DNA of 64,000 nucleotides from contig NZ_JAHKNI010000022.1 of NCBI RefSeq assembly GCF_018860155.1, positions 1-64,000 of the forward strand, read 5' to 3'. The stretch's first letter is position 1. The number at the start of each line of letters is the position of its first letter. Origin of the DNA: Nocardia albiluteola. GTDB lineage: Bacteria > Actinomycetota > Actinomycetes > Mycobacteriales > Mycobacteriaceae. A program made the position numbers and the translations under genes. A model generated the notes under the pieces. The model worked only from the letters and a program-made list of their open reading frames with translations, was not told the DNA's origin and made no database searches. Below, piece after piece: positions 49,861-58,741 of the stretch.

Positions 49861-50041
49861 TGAATGCTGGCAGTGATAGAAGATGGGCATCGCACACGGC
49901 GCGGTGCGGCGTGCGTCGAGCCCGGGCTCACCTCTGTGAATCCGTCGCAGCCTCCCCGGGGCGCGGATCTTCGTGGTGATGCTCACTCGAGTCCCGGGGC
50001 TGTCGAGCCCCGTCGGGCCCGATGATCTGGATGATGGAGTA

Positions 50042-50809
50042 GTGCGTAAGTCCAGGACCGGTCGTGGCGTGATTCCCGCTGCGCGCGCCGGTTTGCCGGC
50101 CGTCGCGGCGCTGGTGTTATCCGGATGTCTCGCGCTGTCGGGATGCGGAAGCTTCGAACACCTCCCGCCGATTCCCGACGGAATTCCGCCCGCCCCCGGC
50201 GCCCCGACGCCCGCGATCAACCTCGATGCCCCGGGCCGCACCGCCGAGCAACTGCACGACTGGGCCGCCGCGCGGTCCCGCGCCCTGAGCATCCCGGTGA
50301 CGGCGCTCGAGGCATACGGCTACGCCGCGGCGGTCATGGCCCGTTCGCACCCGGACTGCGGCATCGGCTGGACCACCGTGGCCGCCATCGCCTACGTGGA
50401 GAGCAGGCACGGCAGCCACGGCGGCGCGCACATCGACCCCGGCGGCAACGTCGCCCCGCCCATCCGCGGCATCCCCCTGGACGGATCCCCCGGCGTGGCA
50501 AGGATTCTCGACCAGGACGCCACCGCCCGCACCGGCAGCCCGGTCTACGTCCGAGCCATGGGCCCCTTCCAATTCCTCCCCGAAACCTGGCAGCGCTGGG
50601 GTGTGGACGCCAACGGCGACGGCATCGCCGACCCCGACAGCATCGACGACGCCTCCCTCACCGCCGCCCGCTACCTCTGCGTCAGCGGCGGCGACCTCAC
50701 CGCCGCCGCCGGCTGGCAGCGCGCGCTGCTGACCTATAACCAATCCACGACATACATGCTGACGGTCCGCCGTGCGGCGGCGGCCTACGGCGTCGGCCGC
50801 CACCCCTGA
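50042..50809 (+). CDS. lpqU: Lipoprotein lytic transglycosylase LpqU
   Basis: A 255-residue exported lipoprotein with a soluble lytic transglycosylase domain. The N-terminus (basic VRKSRTGRG, hydrophobic AGLPAVAALVLSGC) ends in one of two lipoboxes, LSGC at 26-29 or 32-35. The catalytic Glu lies in IAYVESRHGSHGG (about 115-127), with MGPFQFLPETWQRWGVDANGDG and ALLTYNQSTTYML as family motifs. It cleaves peptidoglycan glycan strands at the envelope. Its place before eno matches Rv1022. GGAG is only two bases before GTG 50042, so the exact start is uncertain. Confidence 0.9.
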   Translation: MRKSRTGRGVIPAARAGLPAVAALVLSGCLALSGCGSFEHLPPIPDGIPPAPGAPTPAINLDAPGRTAEQLHDWAAARSRALSIPVTALEAYGYAAAVMARSHPDCGIGWTTVAAIAYVESRHGSHGGAHIDPGGNVAPPIRGIPLDGSPGVARILDQDATARTGSPVYVRAMGPFQFLPETWQRWGVDANGDGIADPDSIDDASLTAARYLCVSGGDLTAAAGWQRALLTYNQSTTYMLTVRRAAAAYGVGRHP

Positions 50810-50933
50810 TCAGCACCCTTGATTCGGCCGACGCGCCGACAACCCGACGACCGGCGTGCCCAGCGGCGGCGAAGCCTGTCCGTTCGGCTGGAACTCGCCC
50901 GCGAAGCGATGGGCACAAGAAGTAGACCTGCGG

Positions 50934-51026
50934 TTTTCGGCGCGGCTCGGCGTTCGGGTACCGCTGCGCATTCGACGAAGGAGCAAGCAGCGGTGCCCGA
51001 ACGGCGCGCCCCTCGGGCGCCGAAAA
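50934..51026. repeat. Nested inverted repeat upstream of eno
   Basis: Outer arms TTTTCGGCGC (50934-50943) and GCGCCGAAAA (51017-51026) are perfect 10-bp complements. Inside them GTTCGGGTACCGCTGC (50952-50967) pairs with GCAGCGGTGCCCGAAC (50987-51002) over 16 bp with one G-U. The loop is 19 bases and contains AAGGAG. The element lies between lpqU and eno, starting 125 bases after the lpqU stop. Confidence 0.8.
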
Positions 51027-51149
51027 ACAGCCGGAGCGAAGCGGAGGCGATCAAACACAGTAGGCTCGCACCTGCACGGGATCCCGTGCGACCTGCCCAT
51101 GGACGGCGGTGAGCAGGACCGTTGTTGCAGCCGAAGGAGTGTCGTTTTC

Positions 51150-52439
51150 GTGGCCATCATCGAACAGGTCGGAGCTCGCGAGATCCTGGATTCGCGCGGT
51201 AACCCCACCGTCGAGGTCGAGGTTGCACTCGACGACGGCACGCTCACCCGGGCGGCCGTACCTTCCGGCGCGTCCACCGGCGAGCACGAGGCCGTGGAGC
51301 TGCGTGACGGTGGAGACCGCTACGGCGGCAAGGGCGTGCGCAAGGCCGTCGAGGGCGTGCTGGACGAGATCGCACCGGCCGTGATCGGCCTGGACGCGGT
51401 CGAGCAGCGCACCGTCGACCAGGTGCTGCTGGATCTGGACGGCACGCCGGACAAGTCCCGGCTGGGCGCGAACGCGCTGCTGGGCGTCTCGCTGGCGGTC
51501 GCGCGCGGCGCCGCGGAATCCTCGGGCCTGGAGCTGTTCCGGTACCTGGGCGGTCCGAACGCGCACGTGCTGCCGGTGCCGATGATGAACATCGTCAACG
51601 GTGGCGCCCACGCGGACAACAGCATCGACTTCCAGGAATTCATGATCGCCCCGATCGGCGCGCCCACCTTCCGGGAGGCGCTGCGGTGGGGTGCGGAGGT
51701 CTACCACGCGCTCAAGTCCGAGCTGAAGAGCAAGGGCCTGTCGACCGGTCTGGGCGACGAGGGCGGCTTCGCCCCCGAGCTGACCGGCGGCACCCGTGAG
51801 GCGCTCGACCTGATCGTCGCCTCCATCCAGAAGGCCGGCTACAAGCCCGGCTCCGACGTTGCCGTGGCACTCGACGCGGCGGCCACCGAGTTCTACACCA
51901 CCGGCCAGGGGTACAAGTTCGAGGGCAGCGTCCGCTCGGCCGACGAGATGGGCAAGTTCTACGCCGAGCTGCTGGCCGCCTACCCGCTGGTCTCCCTCGA
52001 AGATCCGCTGGCCGAGGACGACTGGGACGGCTGGGTCGCGCTCACCGACCTGATCGGCGACAAGGTGCAGATCGTCGGCGACGACCTGTTCGTCACCAAC
52101 CCCGAGCGCCTCGAGGACGGCATCGTCAAGGGTGCGGCCAACGCGCTGCTGGTGAAGGTCAACCAGATCGGCACCCTGACCGAAACCCTGGACGCGGTCG
52201 ATCTCGCGCACCGCAACGGCTACAAGACCATGATGAGCCACCGCTCGGGCGAGACCGAGGACACCACCATCGCCGACCTGGCGGTCGCGGTGGGCAGCGG
52301 CCAGATCAAGACCGGCGCCCCCGCGCGCAGCGAGCGCGTGGCCAAGTACAACCAGCTGCTGCGCATCGAGGACGCGCTGGGCGATTCGGCCCGCTACGCC
52401 GGGGACGTTGCGTTCCCGCGCTTTGCCGCCGAGGGGTAG
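51150..52439 (+). CDS. eno: Enolase
   Basis: Enolase converts 2-phosphoglycerate to phosphoenolpyruvate in glycolysis. The 429-residue protein has DSRGNPTVEVEV (about 14-25), the catalytic loop PSGASTGEHEAVELRDG (about 38-54), the metal/acid residues in LGDEGGFAPEL, LEDPLAEDDW and LVKVNQIGTLTE with the catalytic Lys, and SHRSGETEDT. GTG 51150 has AAGGAG ten bases upstream; the frame is open far upstream through the inverted-repeat region but that part is not enolase. Confidence 0.97.
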   Translation: MAIIEQVGAREILDSRGNPTVEVEVALDDGTLTRAAVPSGASTGEHEAVELRDGGDRYGGKGVRKAVEGVLDEIAPAVIGLDAVEQRTVDQVLLDLDGTPDKSRLGANALLGVSLAVARGAAESSGLELFRYLGGPNAHVLPVPMMNIVNGGAHADNSIDFQEFMIAPIGAPTFREALRWGAEVYHALKSELKSKGLSTGLGDEGGFAPELTGGTREALDLIVASIQKAGYKPGSDVAVALDAAATEFYTTGQGYKFEGSVRSADEMGKFYAELLAAYPLVSLEDPLAEDDWDGWVALTDLIGDKVQIVGDDLFVTNPERLEDGIVKGAANALLVKVNQIGTLTETLDAVDLAHRNGYKTMMSHRSGETEDTTIADLAVAVGSGQIKTGAPARSERVAKYNQLLRIEDALGDSARYAGDVAFPRFAAEG

Positions 52440-52537
52440 TACCGTCGGATCCGTTGTGGCCGCGGCGCGAACGCCGGATCCCCGGGTGGGATCCGGCCGC
52501 GCCGCGGTGTGGATCAGAGGCGATTTCGAGGTGTGAG

Positions 52538-53227
52538 ATGACCGAACGGCGCGGTGCCGGTCCCGGCGGACGTGGTGACCGCCGTTCGTCGCGGTCGGCG
52601 AATTCCCGCCCCGAGCGTCAGCGCGCCGCCGCGAGCACGCAGGCCCGCACCGCCGCCGGACAGCGGGCCGGGCAGCGCCGGACCTCGAGCTCCAAGGCCG
52701 AATCCGGTGTCGCGGAGAAGAAGTCGGCGCCGCGGTCCACCGGACGGTCCAGATCCCCGCGGGCGCGCGAAGCGAAACCCAAACGCGAGCACCGGATCCT
52801 GGGCCTGTCCACCGGCCGCGCGGTGGTGCTGGCGGCGGTGCTGTGCGCGCTGGCGCTGACCCTGGCGGTGCCGACGCGCACCTATCTGAGCCAGCGCGCG
52901 GAGGCGACCCAGCTGGCCCAGCAGCGCCGCGACCTCGAGGCCGACGTTGCGCAGCTGCGCGAACGCCGTGCGCAGCAACAGGATCCGAACTACATCAAGT
53001 CCGAGGCCCGGGATCGGCTGCGGCTGGTGATGCCCGGCGACACCGCCTACATCGTGCAGGTGCCCGGCATCGAGCAGCCCGCGGTCCCCACCCCGACGGC
53101 CGCGCCCCGCAGGCCGGACCCCTGGTACACCCAGCTGTACCGCAGCATGGACAACCCGCAGCCGGCCGCCGCGCCGGCCACGACCGCACCCCCGCCACCA
53201 CCCACCCCGGAAGGACCGCACCGGTGA
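52538..53227 (+). CDS. ftsB: Septum formation initiator FtsB/DivIC-like protein
   Basis: A 229-residue division protein with a basic Arg/Ser-rich cytoplasmic region (1-105), one membrane helix (AVVLAAVLCALALTLAVP), a coiled coil (QLAQQRRDLEADVAQLRERRAQQQD) followed by YIKSEARDRLRLVMPGD, and a Pro-rich tail. That layout is FtsB/DivIC, which links FtsQ and FtsL at the septum; it corresponds to Rv1024 by position. ATG 52538 has GAGGTGTGAG upstream. The stop overlaps the DUF501 start as GTGA. Confidence 0.9.
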   Translation: MTERRGAGPGGRGDRRSSRSANSRPERQRAAASTQARTAAGQRAGQRRTSSSKAESGVAEKKSAPRSTGRSRSPRAREAKPKREHRILGLSTGRAVVLAAVLCALALTLAVPTRTYLSQRAEATQLAQQRRDLEADVAQLRERRAQQQDPNYIKSEARDRLRLVMPGDTAYIVQVPGIEQPAVPTPTAAPRRPDPWYTQLYRSMDNPQPAAAPATTAPPPPPTPEGPHR

Positions 53228-53760
53228 CCGAGACCCCACCCAGTGACGCCGATCTCGAGATCGTCGCCCGGCAGTTGGGCCGTCTGCCGCGCGGTGTGCT
53301 GGCCGTGGCCTATCGCACCCCGGACGGCCAACCGGCCGTGGTGAAGACCGCGCCGCGGCTGCCCGACGGGACCCCGTTCCCCACGCTGTACTATCTCACC
53401 GATCCGCGCCTGACCGCGGAGGCGAGCCGCCAGGAGGCCGAGGGCCTGATGCGGCCGATGCAGGAGCGGCTGGCGACGGACCCGGAGCTGGCCGTGGCCT
53501 ACCGCAAGGCGCACGAGAGCTATCTGTCCGAGCGCAACGAGATCGAATTCCTCACCACGCACACCGATTTCAGCGGCGGTGGCATGCCGGACCGGGTGAA
53601 GTGCCTGCATGTGCTGATCGCGCACGCGCTGGCCAAGGGGCCGGGACTGAACCCGCTCGGTGACGAGGCGGTGGCGCTGGCCGCCGACAACGGCCTGCGC
53701 GGGACGGCGATTCCGGCCGATTGGCCCGCCTACGCCGATCTCCATCCGGCCGAGTCCTGA
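53224..53760 (+). CDS. DUF501 family protein
   Basis: A 178-residue DUF501 protein, regularly found between ftsB and ppx in actinobacteria. Marks are RQLGRLPRGVLAVAYR (about 16-31), PTLYYLTDPRLTAEASRQEAEGLM (about 57-80) and GGMPDRVKCLHVLIAHALAKGPGLNPLGDEA. Function unknown. It overlaps ftsB by four bases and corresponds to Rv1025 by position. Confidence 0.92.
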   Translation: MTETPPSDADLEIVARQLGRLPRGVLAVAYRTPDGQPAVVKTAPRLPDGTPFPTLYYLTDPRLTAEASRQEAEGLMRPMQERLATDPELAVAYRKAHESYLSERNEIEFLTTHTDFSGGGMPDRVKCLHVLIAHALAKGPGLNPLGDEAVALAADNGLRGTAIPADWPAYADLHPAES

Positions 53761-53794
53761 CAATGCCGACAGCTGACGAGAAGAGGGTGGCGCG

Positions 53795-54742
53795 ATGAGT
53801 AACCGGGTGGCCGCGGTGGACTGCGGCACGAATTCGATCCGATTGCTGATCGCGGATGCCGGCGCCGACGGCCGCCTCACCGACGTGCACCGCGAGATGC
53901 GGATCGTGCGCCTCGGGCAGGGCGTCGACGCGACCGGGGAGCTGAATCCCGGCGCGATCGAACGTACCCGCGTGGCCCTGCACGACTACGTGGACCTGAT
54001 GCTCGAGACCGGCGTCACGACCGTGCGCATGGTCGCCACCTCGGCCACCCGCGACGCGCGCAACCGGGACGACTTCTTCGCTATGACTGCAACGGAATTG
54101 GGCCGCGTCGTCGAGGGCGCACAGGCCGAGGTGATCACCGGCGACGAGGAGGCGCGGCTCTCGTTCGCCGGTGCGGTCGGGGAATTGTCCAGCGCCGCAG
54201 GGCCTTTCGTGGTCGTCGATCTCGGCGGCGGATCCACCGAGGTGGTGCTGGGTGACGCGAGCGGCGTACACGCCGCCTATTCGGCCGATATCGGTTGTGT
54301 GCGGATCACCGAGCGCTGCCTGCATTCGAATCCGCCCACACCCGAAGAGGTTGCCGCGGCACGGTTTTTCGCCTCGCAGCGCCTGGCGCAGGCGTTCGGC
54401 GTGGTGCCGGTGGAGCGGGCGCACACCTGGGTCGGCGTGGCCGGGACCATGACCACGATAGCCGCCGTCGCGCTGGACCTGCCCGAATACGATTCGGAGA
54501 AGGTACATCTGACGCGCATGAGCCTGGATCACCTTCGCGCCGTGTGTCATCGGCTGATCGGCATGGACCACGACCAGCGCGCGGCACTGGGTCCGATGCA
54601 TCCGGGGCGGGTCGATGTGATCGGCGGGGGAGCGGTGATCGCCGAGGTGCTGGCCGACGAGCTGGCGCGCCGGGCCGGAATCGGTGAACTCATCGTCAGC
54701 GAGCACGACATTCTCGACGGAATCGCTTTATCGATCGCCTGA
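53795..54742 (+). CDS. ppx: Ppx/GppA family phosphatase
   Basis: A 315-residue exopolyphosphatase / guanosine pentaphosphate phosphohydrolase family protein of the actin-like ATPase fold. Marks are AVDCGTNSIRLLIAD (7-21), RMVATSATRDARNRDDF, ITGDEEARLSFAGAVG and VVVDLGGGSTEVVLGD (about 139-154). It corresponds to Rv1026 (Ppx2), a short form that degrades short-chain polyphosphate. ATG 53795 follows AAGAGGG. It ends the conserved eno-ftsB-DUF501-ppx block. Confidence 0.93.
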   Translation: MSNRVAAVDCGTNSIRLLIADAGADGRLTDVHREMRIVRLGQGVDATGELNPGAIERTRVALHDYVDLMLETGVTTVRMVATSATRDARNRDDFFAMTATELGRVVEGAQAEVITGDEEARLSFAGAVGELSSAAGPFVVVDLGGGSTEVVLGDASGVHAAYSADIGCVRITERCLHSNPPTPEEVAAARFFASQRLAQAFGVVPVERAHTWVGVAGTMTTIAAVALDLPEYDSEKVHLTRMSLDHLRAVCHRLIGMDHDQRAALGPMHPGRVDVIGGGAVIAEVLADELARRAGIGELIVSEHDILDGIALSIA

Positions 54743-55461
54743 TCGGGTCGGGGAACGATTCCGGCGTGCCCGCGGCCGGAATCCACTACGGCGCTGTGGA
54801 TTACGCGGACGCCCGCCGAACGGCGCCTCGAGATGGCCGGGCGGGACCGGGATGGTGAACCGGGACGGGGTCGTCCGTGCGGTCGCGGCGCGATCGATCC
54901 GCCCTCGGATTGCCGGGCATATGGACAAGGTTGTCCGGTAGGTCGCGGAGATGGGGTGTCAGGGGTGCTTTTTCGATGCGTGCCTCGGGTTGTGCGCGTC
55001 GGCCGGCCCGGGGCGTCGTGCGCTCGTCGAGCGTGGCGTTTCGCCGTGACGTCCGGTGGTTTCGTTTCCGCAAACGGCCATCCGCGACGGTAGGGATTCG
55101 GTATGACGTGTCCGTGTTCCCCGCCTCGAGCCGTGAGCAGGAGATGCGGGCCCGGTACCGGGCGCATCGCCGCCGGATTGTTCCTCAACTACCCTGTCCA
55201 GGGGACTCGCGGATATTCGGTGGCAAATGAGTGACGTGAGACACGATCGGGCTGTGCAATCTGATCAGTTGATCTAGATCACAGCGCAAATTAGCCTGGC
55301 ACACTGCTCTGATTTAGAGCAATGTGATCGGAATTAACGTGTATGTCACATAAACCTGACTACTCTGCCTCCCGGCGGCGGCCCGGCAACCCGGTTCGCT
55401 CGAAGTACTGCAACCCAACCCTGGTTGCTGAGAAATTGCGTGCCATGGAAAGGTCGAGCGC
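54743..55461. other. 719-base intergenic region upstream of the peptide transporter
   Basis: The longest gene-free stretch. Open frames exist but are Arg-rich with no ribosome-binding sites or recognisable products. The left 500 bases hold short palindromes such as GGACAAGGTTGTCC at about 54922. The right 200 bases are clearly more A/T-rich, with a CRP-like palindrome at 55268, a TGCTCT...AGAGCA inverted repeat near 55305, and TACTCT as a possible -10 box about 90 bases before the transporter. Confidence 0.5.
55268..55283 (+). promoter_or_regulatory. CRP/GlxR-like binding site
   Basis: GTTGATCTAGATCACA matches the GlxR/CRP consensus TGTGANNTAGNTCACA at 11 of 13 fixed positions and contains a perfect 12-bp palindrome, TGATCTAGATCA. 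It lies about 190 bases upstream of the transporter ATG. A second TGTGA and TCACA pair lies at about 55323-55350 with wider spacing. Confidence 0.55.
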
Positions 55462-56940
55462 ATGACACAGGTGGACTACCGGCCCGAACGGGCTACCGAA
55501 CGGACTACCGAACGAACCCTGTTCGGGCATCCGATCGGGTTGGTGAATCTGTTCGGGGTCGAGCTGTGGGAACGGTTCTCCTACTACGGCATGGTCACGA
55601 TCCTGGGCTACTACCTGTACTACTCCCTGACACAGGGCGGGTTGGGGCTCGAGAAGACCACCGCCACCGGCATCGTCGGCGCCTACGGCGGCGTGGTGTA
55701 CATGTCCACGGTGCTGGGCGGCTGGCTGGCGGACCGGGTGCTCGGCATGGAGCGCACCGTGTTCTACGGCGGCGTGGTCGTCATGGCGGGGCATATCGCG
55801 CTGGCCGTCCTGCCGGGCCTGTCGGGCGTCGGCGTGGGTCTGATGCTGGTCGCGCTGGGCAGCGGTGCGCTGAAGGCGAACGCGTCCTCGCTGCTGGGCA
55901 CCCTCTACGAGAAGGGTGATGCGCGCGCCGACGGCGGATTCACGCTGTTCTACCTCGGGGTCAACATCGGTGCCTTCGTCGGCCCGCTGATCACCGGCGT
56001 GCTTCAGACCGGCCTCGGATTCCACTACGGCTTCGGGGCCGCCGCAATCGGTATGGCGCTGGGCCTGATTCAGTATGTGGTGTTCCGGCGCAACCTGGGC
56101 ACGCACGGTCGCATCGTGCCGAATCCTTTGCCGCGCAACCAGATCCCGATCGTGATCGGATTCATCGCCGTGGTGATCGTGGTGATCGCGGTGGCCGCGC
56201 TGACCGGGCTGGTGAAGCTGTCCAACGTGTCGTTGTGGACCACCGGCGTCATCGCCTTCGCCGCCATCATCTACTTCACCGTCATGCTGCGGAGCCCGAA
56301 GGTCGACGCGCTGGAGAAGACCCGCGTGCGGGCGTTCATTCCGCTGTTCATCGCCAATGCGGTGTTCTGGTCGCTGTTCCAGCAGATCTTCACCGTGCTC
56401 GCGGTGTACTCCGACGAGCGGATGAACTGGTCCATCTTCGGCTGGACCGCGCCGTCGAACTGGATCGGCTCGGAGGAGCCGGTGTGGGTGATCGCGCTGT
56501 CGCCGCTGTTCGCGATCATGTGGACCCGTCTCGGCGGCCGCGCGCCCAGCACGCCGCGCAAGTTCGCCTACGGCGTCATCGGAATGGGCGCGGCCTTCAT
56601 GCTTTTCGTGCTGCTGACGGGATTCCACGGCAAGACGGTGCCCGCGCTGCTGGTCTTCTTGATTCTCGGCGCCTTCGCGATCTTCGAGCTGATGCTGTCC
56701 CCGATCGGGCTGGCCGTCACGACAAAGCTTGCGCCCGAGGCATTCCGGGCCCAGATGATGGCCCTGTACTTCTTCTCCGTCGGCATCGGCACTTCGATGT
56801 CCGGCGTGCTCTCGGACTATTACAGCCCGCACCACGAGGTCGCCTACTTCGGCATCCTCGGCCTGGTCACCATGGCGGTCGGCATCGGCGTCTTCCTCAT
56901 CGCACCCCGGGTGAGCCGTCTGATGGAGGGCGTCCACTAA
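55462..56940 (+). CDS. POT family peptide MFS transporter (DtpT-like)
   Basis: A 492-residue proton-dependent oligopeptide transporter. GHPIGLVNLFGVELWERFSYYGM near residue 22 contains the family's ExxERFxYY-type proton-coupling motif. About fourteen hydrophobic helices follow, with GALKANASSLLGTLYEKGDARADGGFTLFYLGVNIGAF being the POT signature around residues 133-170. It imports di- and tripeptides. The N-terminus carries a short ATERTTERT repeat. GGAAAGG precedes ATG 55462. It is a single-gene unit followed by a tRNA gene. Confidence 0.94.
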   Translation: MTQVDYRPERATERTTERTLFGHPIGLVNLFGVELWERFSYYGMVTILGYYLYYSLTQGGLGLEKTTATGIVGAYGGVVYMSTVLGGWLADRVLGMERTVFYGGVVVMAGHIALAVLPGLSGVGVGLMLVALGSGALKANASSLLGTLYEKGDARADGGFTLFYLGVNIGAFVGPLITGVLQTGLGFHYGFGAAAIGMALGLIQYVVFRRNLGTHGRIVPNPLPRNQIPIVIGFIAVVIVVIAVAALTGLVKLSNVSLWTTGVIAFAAIIYFTVMLRSPKVDALEKTRVRAFIPLFIANAVFWSLFQQIFTVLAVYSDERMNWSIFGWTAPSNWIGSEEPVWVIALSPLFAIMWTRLGGRAPSTPRKFAYGVIGMGAAFMLFVLLTGFHGKTVPALLVFLILGAFAIFELMLSPIGLAVTTKLAPEAFRAQMMALYFFSVGIGTSMSGVLSDYYSPHHEVAYFGILGLVTMAVGIGVFLIAPRVSRLMEGVH

Positions 56941-56993
56941 CTTCCCAAAAGAATTCCGAGACGGACGTACGACTTCGGTACGCTGTCCCGGGA

Positions 56994-57067
56994 GCCCCCA
57001 TAGCCCAATTGGCAGAGGCAGCGGACTTAAAATCCGCCCAGTGTCGGTTCGAGTCCGACTGGGGGCA
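56994..57067 (+). tRNA. tRNA with anticodon TAA (Leu), short variable arm
   Basis: Acceptor stem GCCCCCA/TGGGGGC, D arm GCC/GGC, anticodon stem GCGGA/TCCGC with loop CTTAAAA giving anticodon TAA, T arm GTCGG-TTCGAGT-CCGAC and discriminator A. CCA is not encoded. The variable loop is only five bases (CCAGT) and total length 74 nt, whereas leucine tRNAs normally have a long variable arm. Similar short tRNAs are, as I recall, annotated as tRNA-Leu in other actinobacteria. Confidence 0.88.
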
Positions 57068-57291
57068 CGTACGGCATCCACACATGCCACTCCTGTGCTC
57101 TGAGCAGGGGTTTTCCGTCTTCGCGCAATCAGATGGTGAGCTGGGCGATCTCGAACAGCCGGCCACGCATCCATCGGGCGCGTTACTGGTCGAGCAGTTG
57201 CGGGCACATTTCGCATCACACCGATGCAAGGACTGCTGCAGAATCCGGTGGAGTCAGGTCAAAGCTCGCGGTTGCGTGCGAGACTCTGTGT

Positions 57292-57669
57292 ATGGCTGCC
57301 GATGCTGCACTTCCGCCAGGGTTTCATTCGGTGACACCTCGAATGGTGGTCAACGACCAGCTTGCCGCGGTCGGGTTCCTGCGGACGGTATTCGGAGCCG
57401 TCGGCGACGTCGAGCCGAATCGACCGACCGAGGTCCGTATCGGCGACTCGCTGGTCATGGTGTCGGGATCTGGCGAGCGCGAGGTGTTTCCAGCCTTTCT
57501 GTATATCTATGTCGATGACCTCGCCGCCACATATCAGCGAGCGCTGACCGCGGGTGCGGTCAGCGTGGAGGCACCGCTCGACACGCCTTATGGTGACCGC
57601 CGAGCGATGGTCCGTGACTCGTTCGGCAACGTCTATCAGATCGCGAGTCGGGGCGAGACCACCGTGTGA
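57292..57669 (+). CDS. VOC family (glyoxalase/PhnB-like) protein
   Basis: A 125-residue protein of the vicinal-oxygen-chelate fold: VTPRMVVNDQLAAVGFLRTVFGAVGD, then RIGDSLVMVSGSGE, FLYIYVDDLAATYQRALTAGAVSVEAPLDTPYGDRRAMVRDSFGNVYQIA. It is closest to the PhnB-like group (DPFGN variant DSFGN). Substrate unknown. The ATG at 57292 is chosen because upstream codons run into noncoding-looking DNA. Its 3' end overlaps the convergent sigma factor gene by 34 bases. The 224 bases between the tRNA and this start hold no gene. Confidence 0.85.
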   Translation: MAADAALPPGFHSVTPRMVVNDQLAAVGFLRTVFGAVGDVEPNRPTEVRIGDSLVMVSGSGEREVFPAFLYIYVDDLAATYQRALTAGAVSVEAPLDTPYGDRRAMVRDSFGNVYQIASRGETTV

Positions 57670-58514
57670 GGTTGCGTGCCGTTCTCGGTCAGACCGTTTC
57701 GGCGTACGCGACTGATGTCGATCCGGGCGACTCGCCGGTCCCTGACGGTGATGTCGATGACGGCGAGCAGGTGGCCGCCGGGGGCGATGACATGGACCGG
57801 GCGCCCGCCGATGAGCATCGGCGAGCTGGCTCGGATTCGGTCGGCGAACAGCGTCGTCTCCTCGGCGACGGCGCGGGCGCCGGTGACGACGGCCGGCGTG
57901 CCGGGAGGGAGGAGGGCTGGGTCGGCGACACGTACGCAGTCGTCGGTCATGAGGGCGACCATCCGGTTGATGTCGCCGCCGGCGGCAGCGGCGAGGAACG
58001 CGTCCACGACGGCACTGTCGATAGTGGTCGCCCTCGGCGCCGGTTCGGTCGCTTCGATTCGGCTGCGGGCCCGGCTGGCGTGCTTCTTCGCGTTATCCGG
58101 GCTGGTGCCGAGAGCGTCCGCCACCTCGCGGAATGGGATATCGAACAGGTCGTGCAGAACGTACGCGACGCGTTGGGCGGGCGTCAGCAGGTCGAGGACC
58201 ACCATCAATGCGCGGGAGACGTTCTCCCGCTGCAGATAGTGCTCGTCCGCTGCCGGCGCCTCGGTGGGGAGCGCGTCGGCGAGCAAGGGCTCCTCCCGAC
58301 GGCGGTTCCGCATTCGTAGCTGGTCGAGGCACACGCGGGTCAGGACGGTCGTCAACCACGCGGCCGGGTTGCGGAGGGCGCCGGCGTCCGTGGTCGATGC
58401 CTTGATCCAGGTGCTCTGCACGGCGTCCTCCGCGTCCTGGAGGGATCCGAGGAATCGGAACGCCATTGCCGTCAGCTGCGGCCGGGCCGCTTCGAACTCC
58501 ACGATTGGTACCAC
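57636..58514 (-). CDS. ECF41-type sigma factor (SigJ-like)
   Basis: A 292-residue ECF sigma factor with a SnoaL-like C-terminal extension, the ECF41 pattern. Region 2 shows AFRFLGSLQDAEDAVQSTWIK (about 18-38) and region 4 shows LTPAQRVAYVLHDLFDIPFREVADALGTSPDNAKKHASRAR (about 109-149). The C-terminal domain (VVDAFLAAAAGGDINRMVALM...VIAPGGHLLAVIDI) modulates activity in place of an anti-sigma factor. ECF41 genes usually sit beside an oxidoreductase, carboxymuconolactone decarboxylase or DoxX-like gene; the DoxX-like gene is divergent here. GTG 58514 has AAAGGTGA upstream. Confidence 0.9.
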   Translation of the reverse strand: MVPIVEFEAARPQLTAMAFRFLGSLQDAEDAVQSTWIKASTTDAGALRNPAAWLTTVLTRVCLDQLRMRNRRREEPLLADALPTEAPAADEHYLQRENVSRALMVVLDLLTPAQRVAYVLHDLFDIPFREVADALGTSPDNAKKHASRARSRIEATEPAPRATTIDSAVVDAFLAAAAGGDINRMVALMTDDCVRVADPALLPPGTPAVVTGARAVAEETTLFADRIRASSPMLIGGRPVHVIAPGGHLLAVIDITVRDRRVARIDISRVRRNGLTENGTQPHTVVSPRLAI

Positions 58515-58603
58515 CGGATGTCACCTTTCCGAGGCGGGAAACGTCGGGACGGATGAGACCACCAACCACGTCCGACGGTCCACCCCCGAGGAGACACTTG
58601 CCG

Positions 58604-58741
58604 ATGAGCGTACAGACGGTCCGATTCCGCACCGATCCCGCACCGATCCCCGCAGTGACCCTGCAGATCGCAGCGCTGTTCGCACGGGCCGACGACCCAG
58701 CGCTGCGCTCCCGCACAGTCATGGGCGGGTGCAGCGCATGA
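58604..58741 (+). CDS. Small protein (45 aa) coupled to the DoxX-like gene
   Basis: An ATG at 58604, ten bases after GAGGAG, opens a 45-codon frame whose stop overlaps the DoxX-like start as ATGA. The product, beginning MSVQTVRFRTDPAPIP, has no recognisable domain and no clear membrane helix. The ribosome-binding site and the stop-start overlap support translation. It may be a leader peptide or the truncated start of a former gene. Confidence 0.45.
   Translation: MSVQTVRFRTDPAPIPAVTLQIAALFARADDPALRSRTVMGGCSA

Noticed and set aside
54833..55230. Several short open frames in the gap after ppx
   Set aside because: All lack good starts and look like GC-rich noncoding frames.
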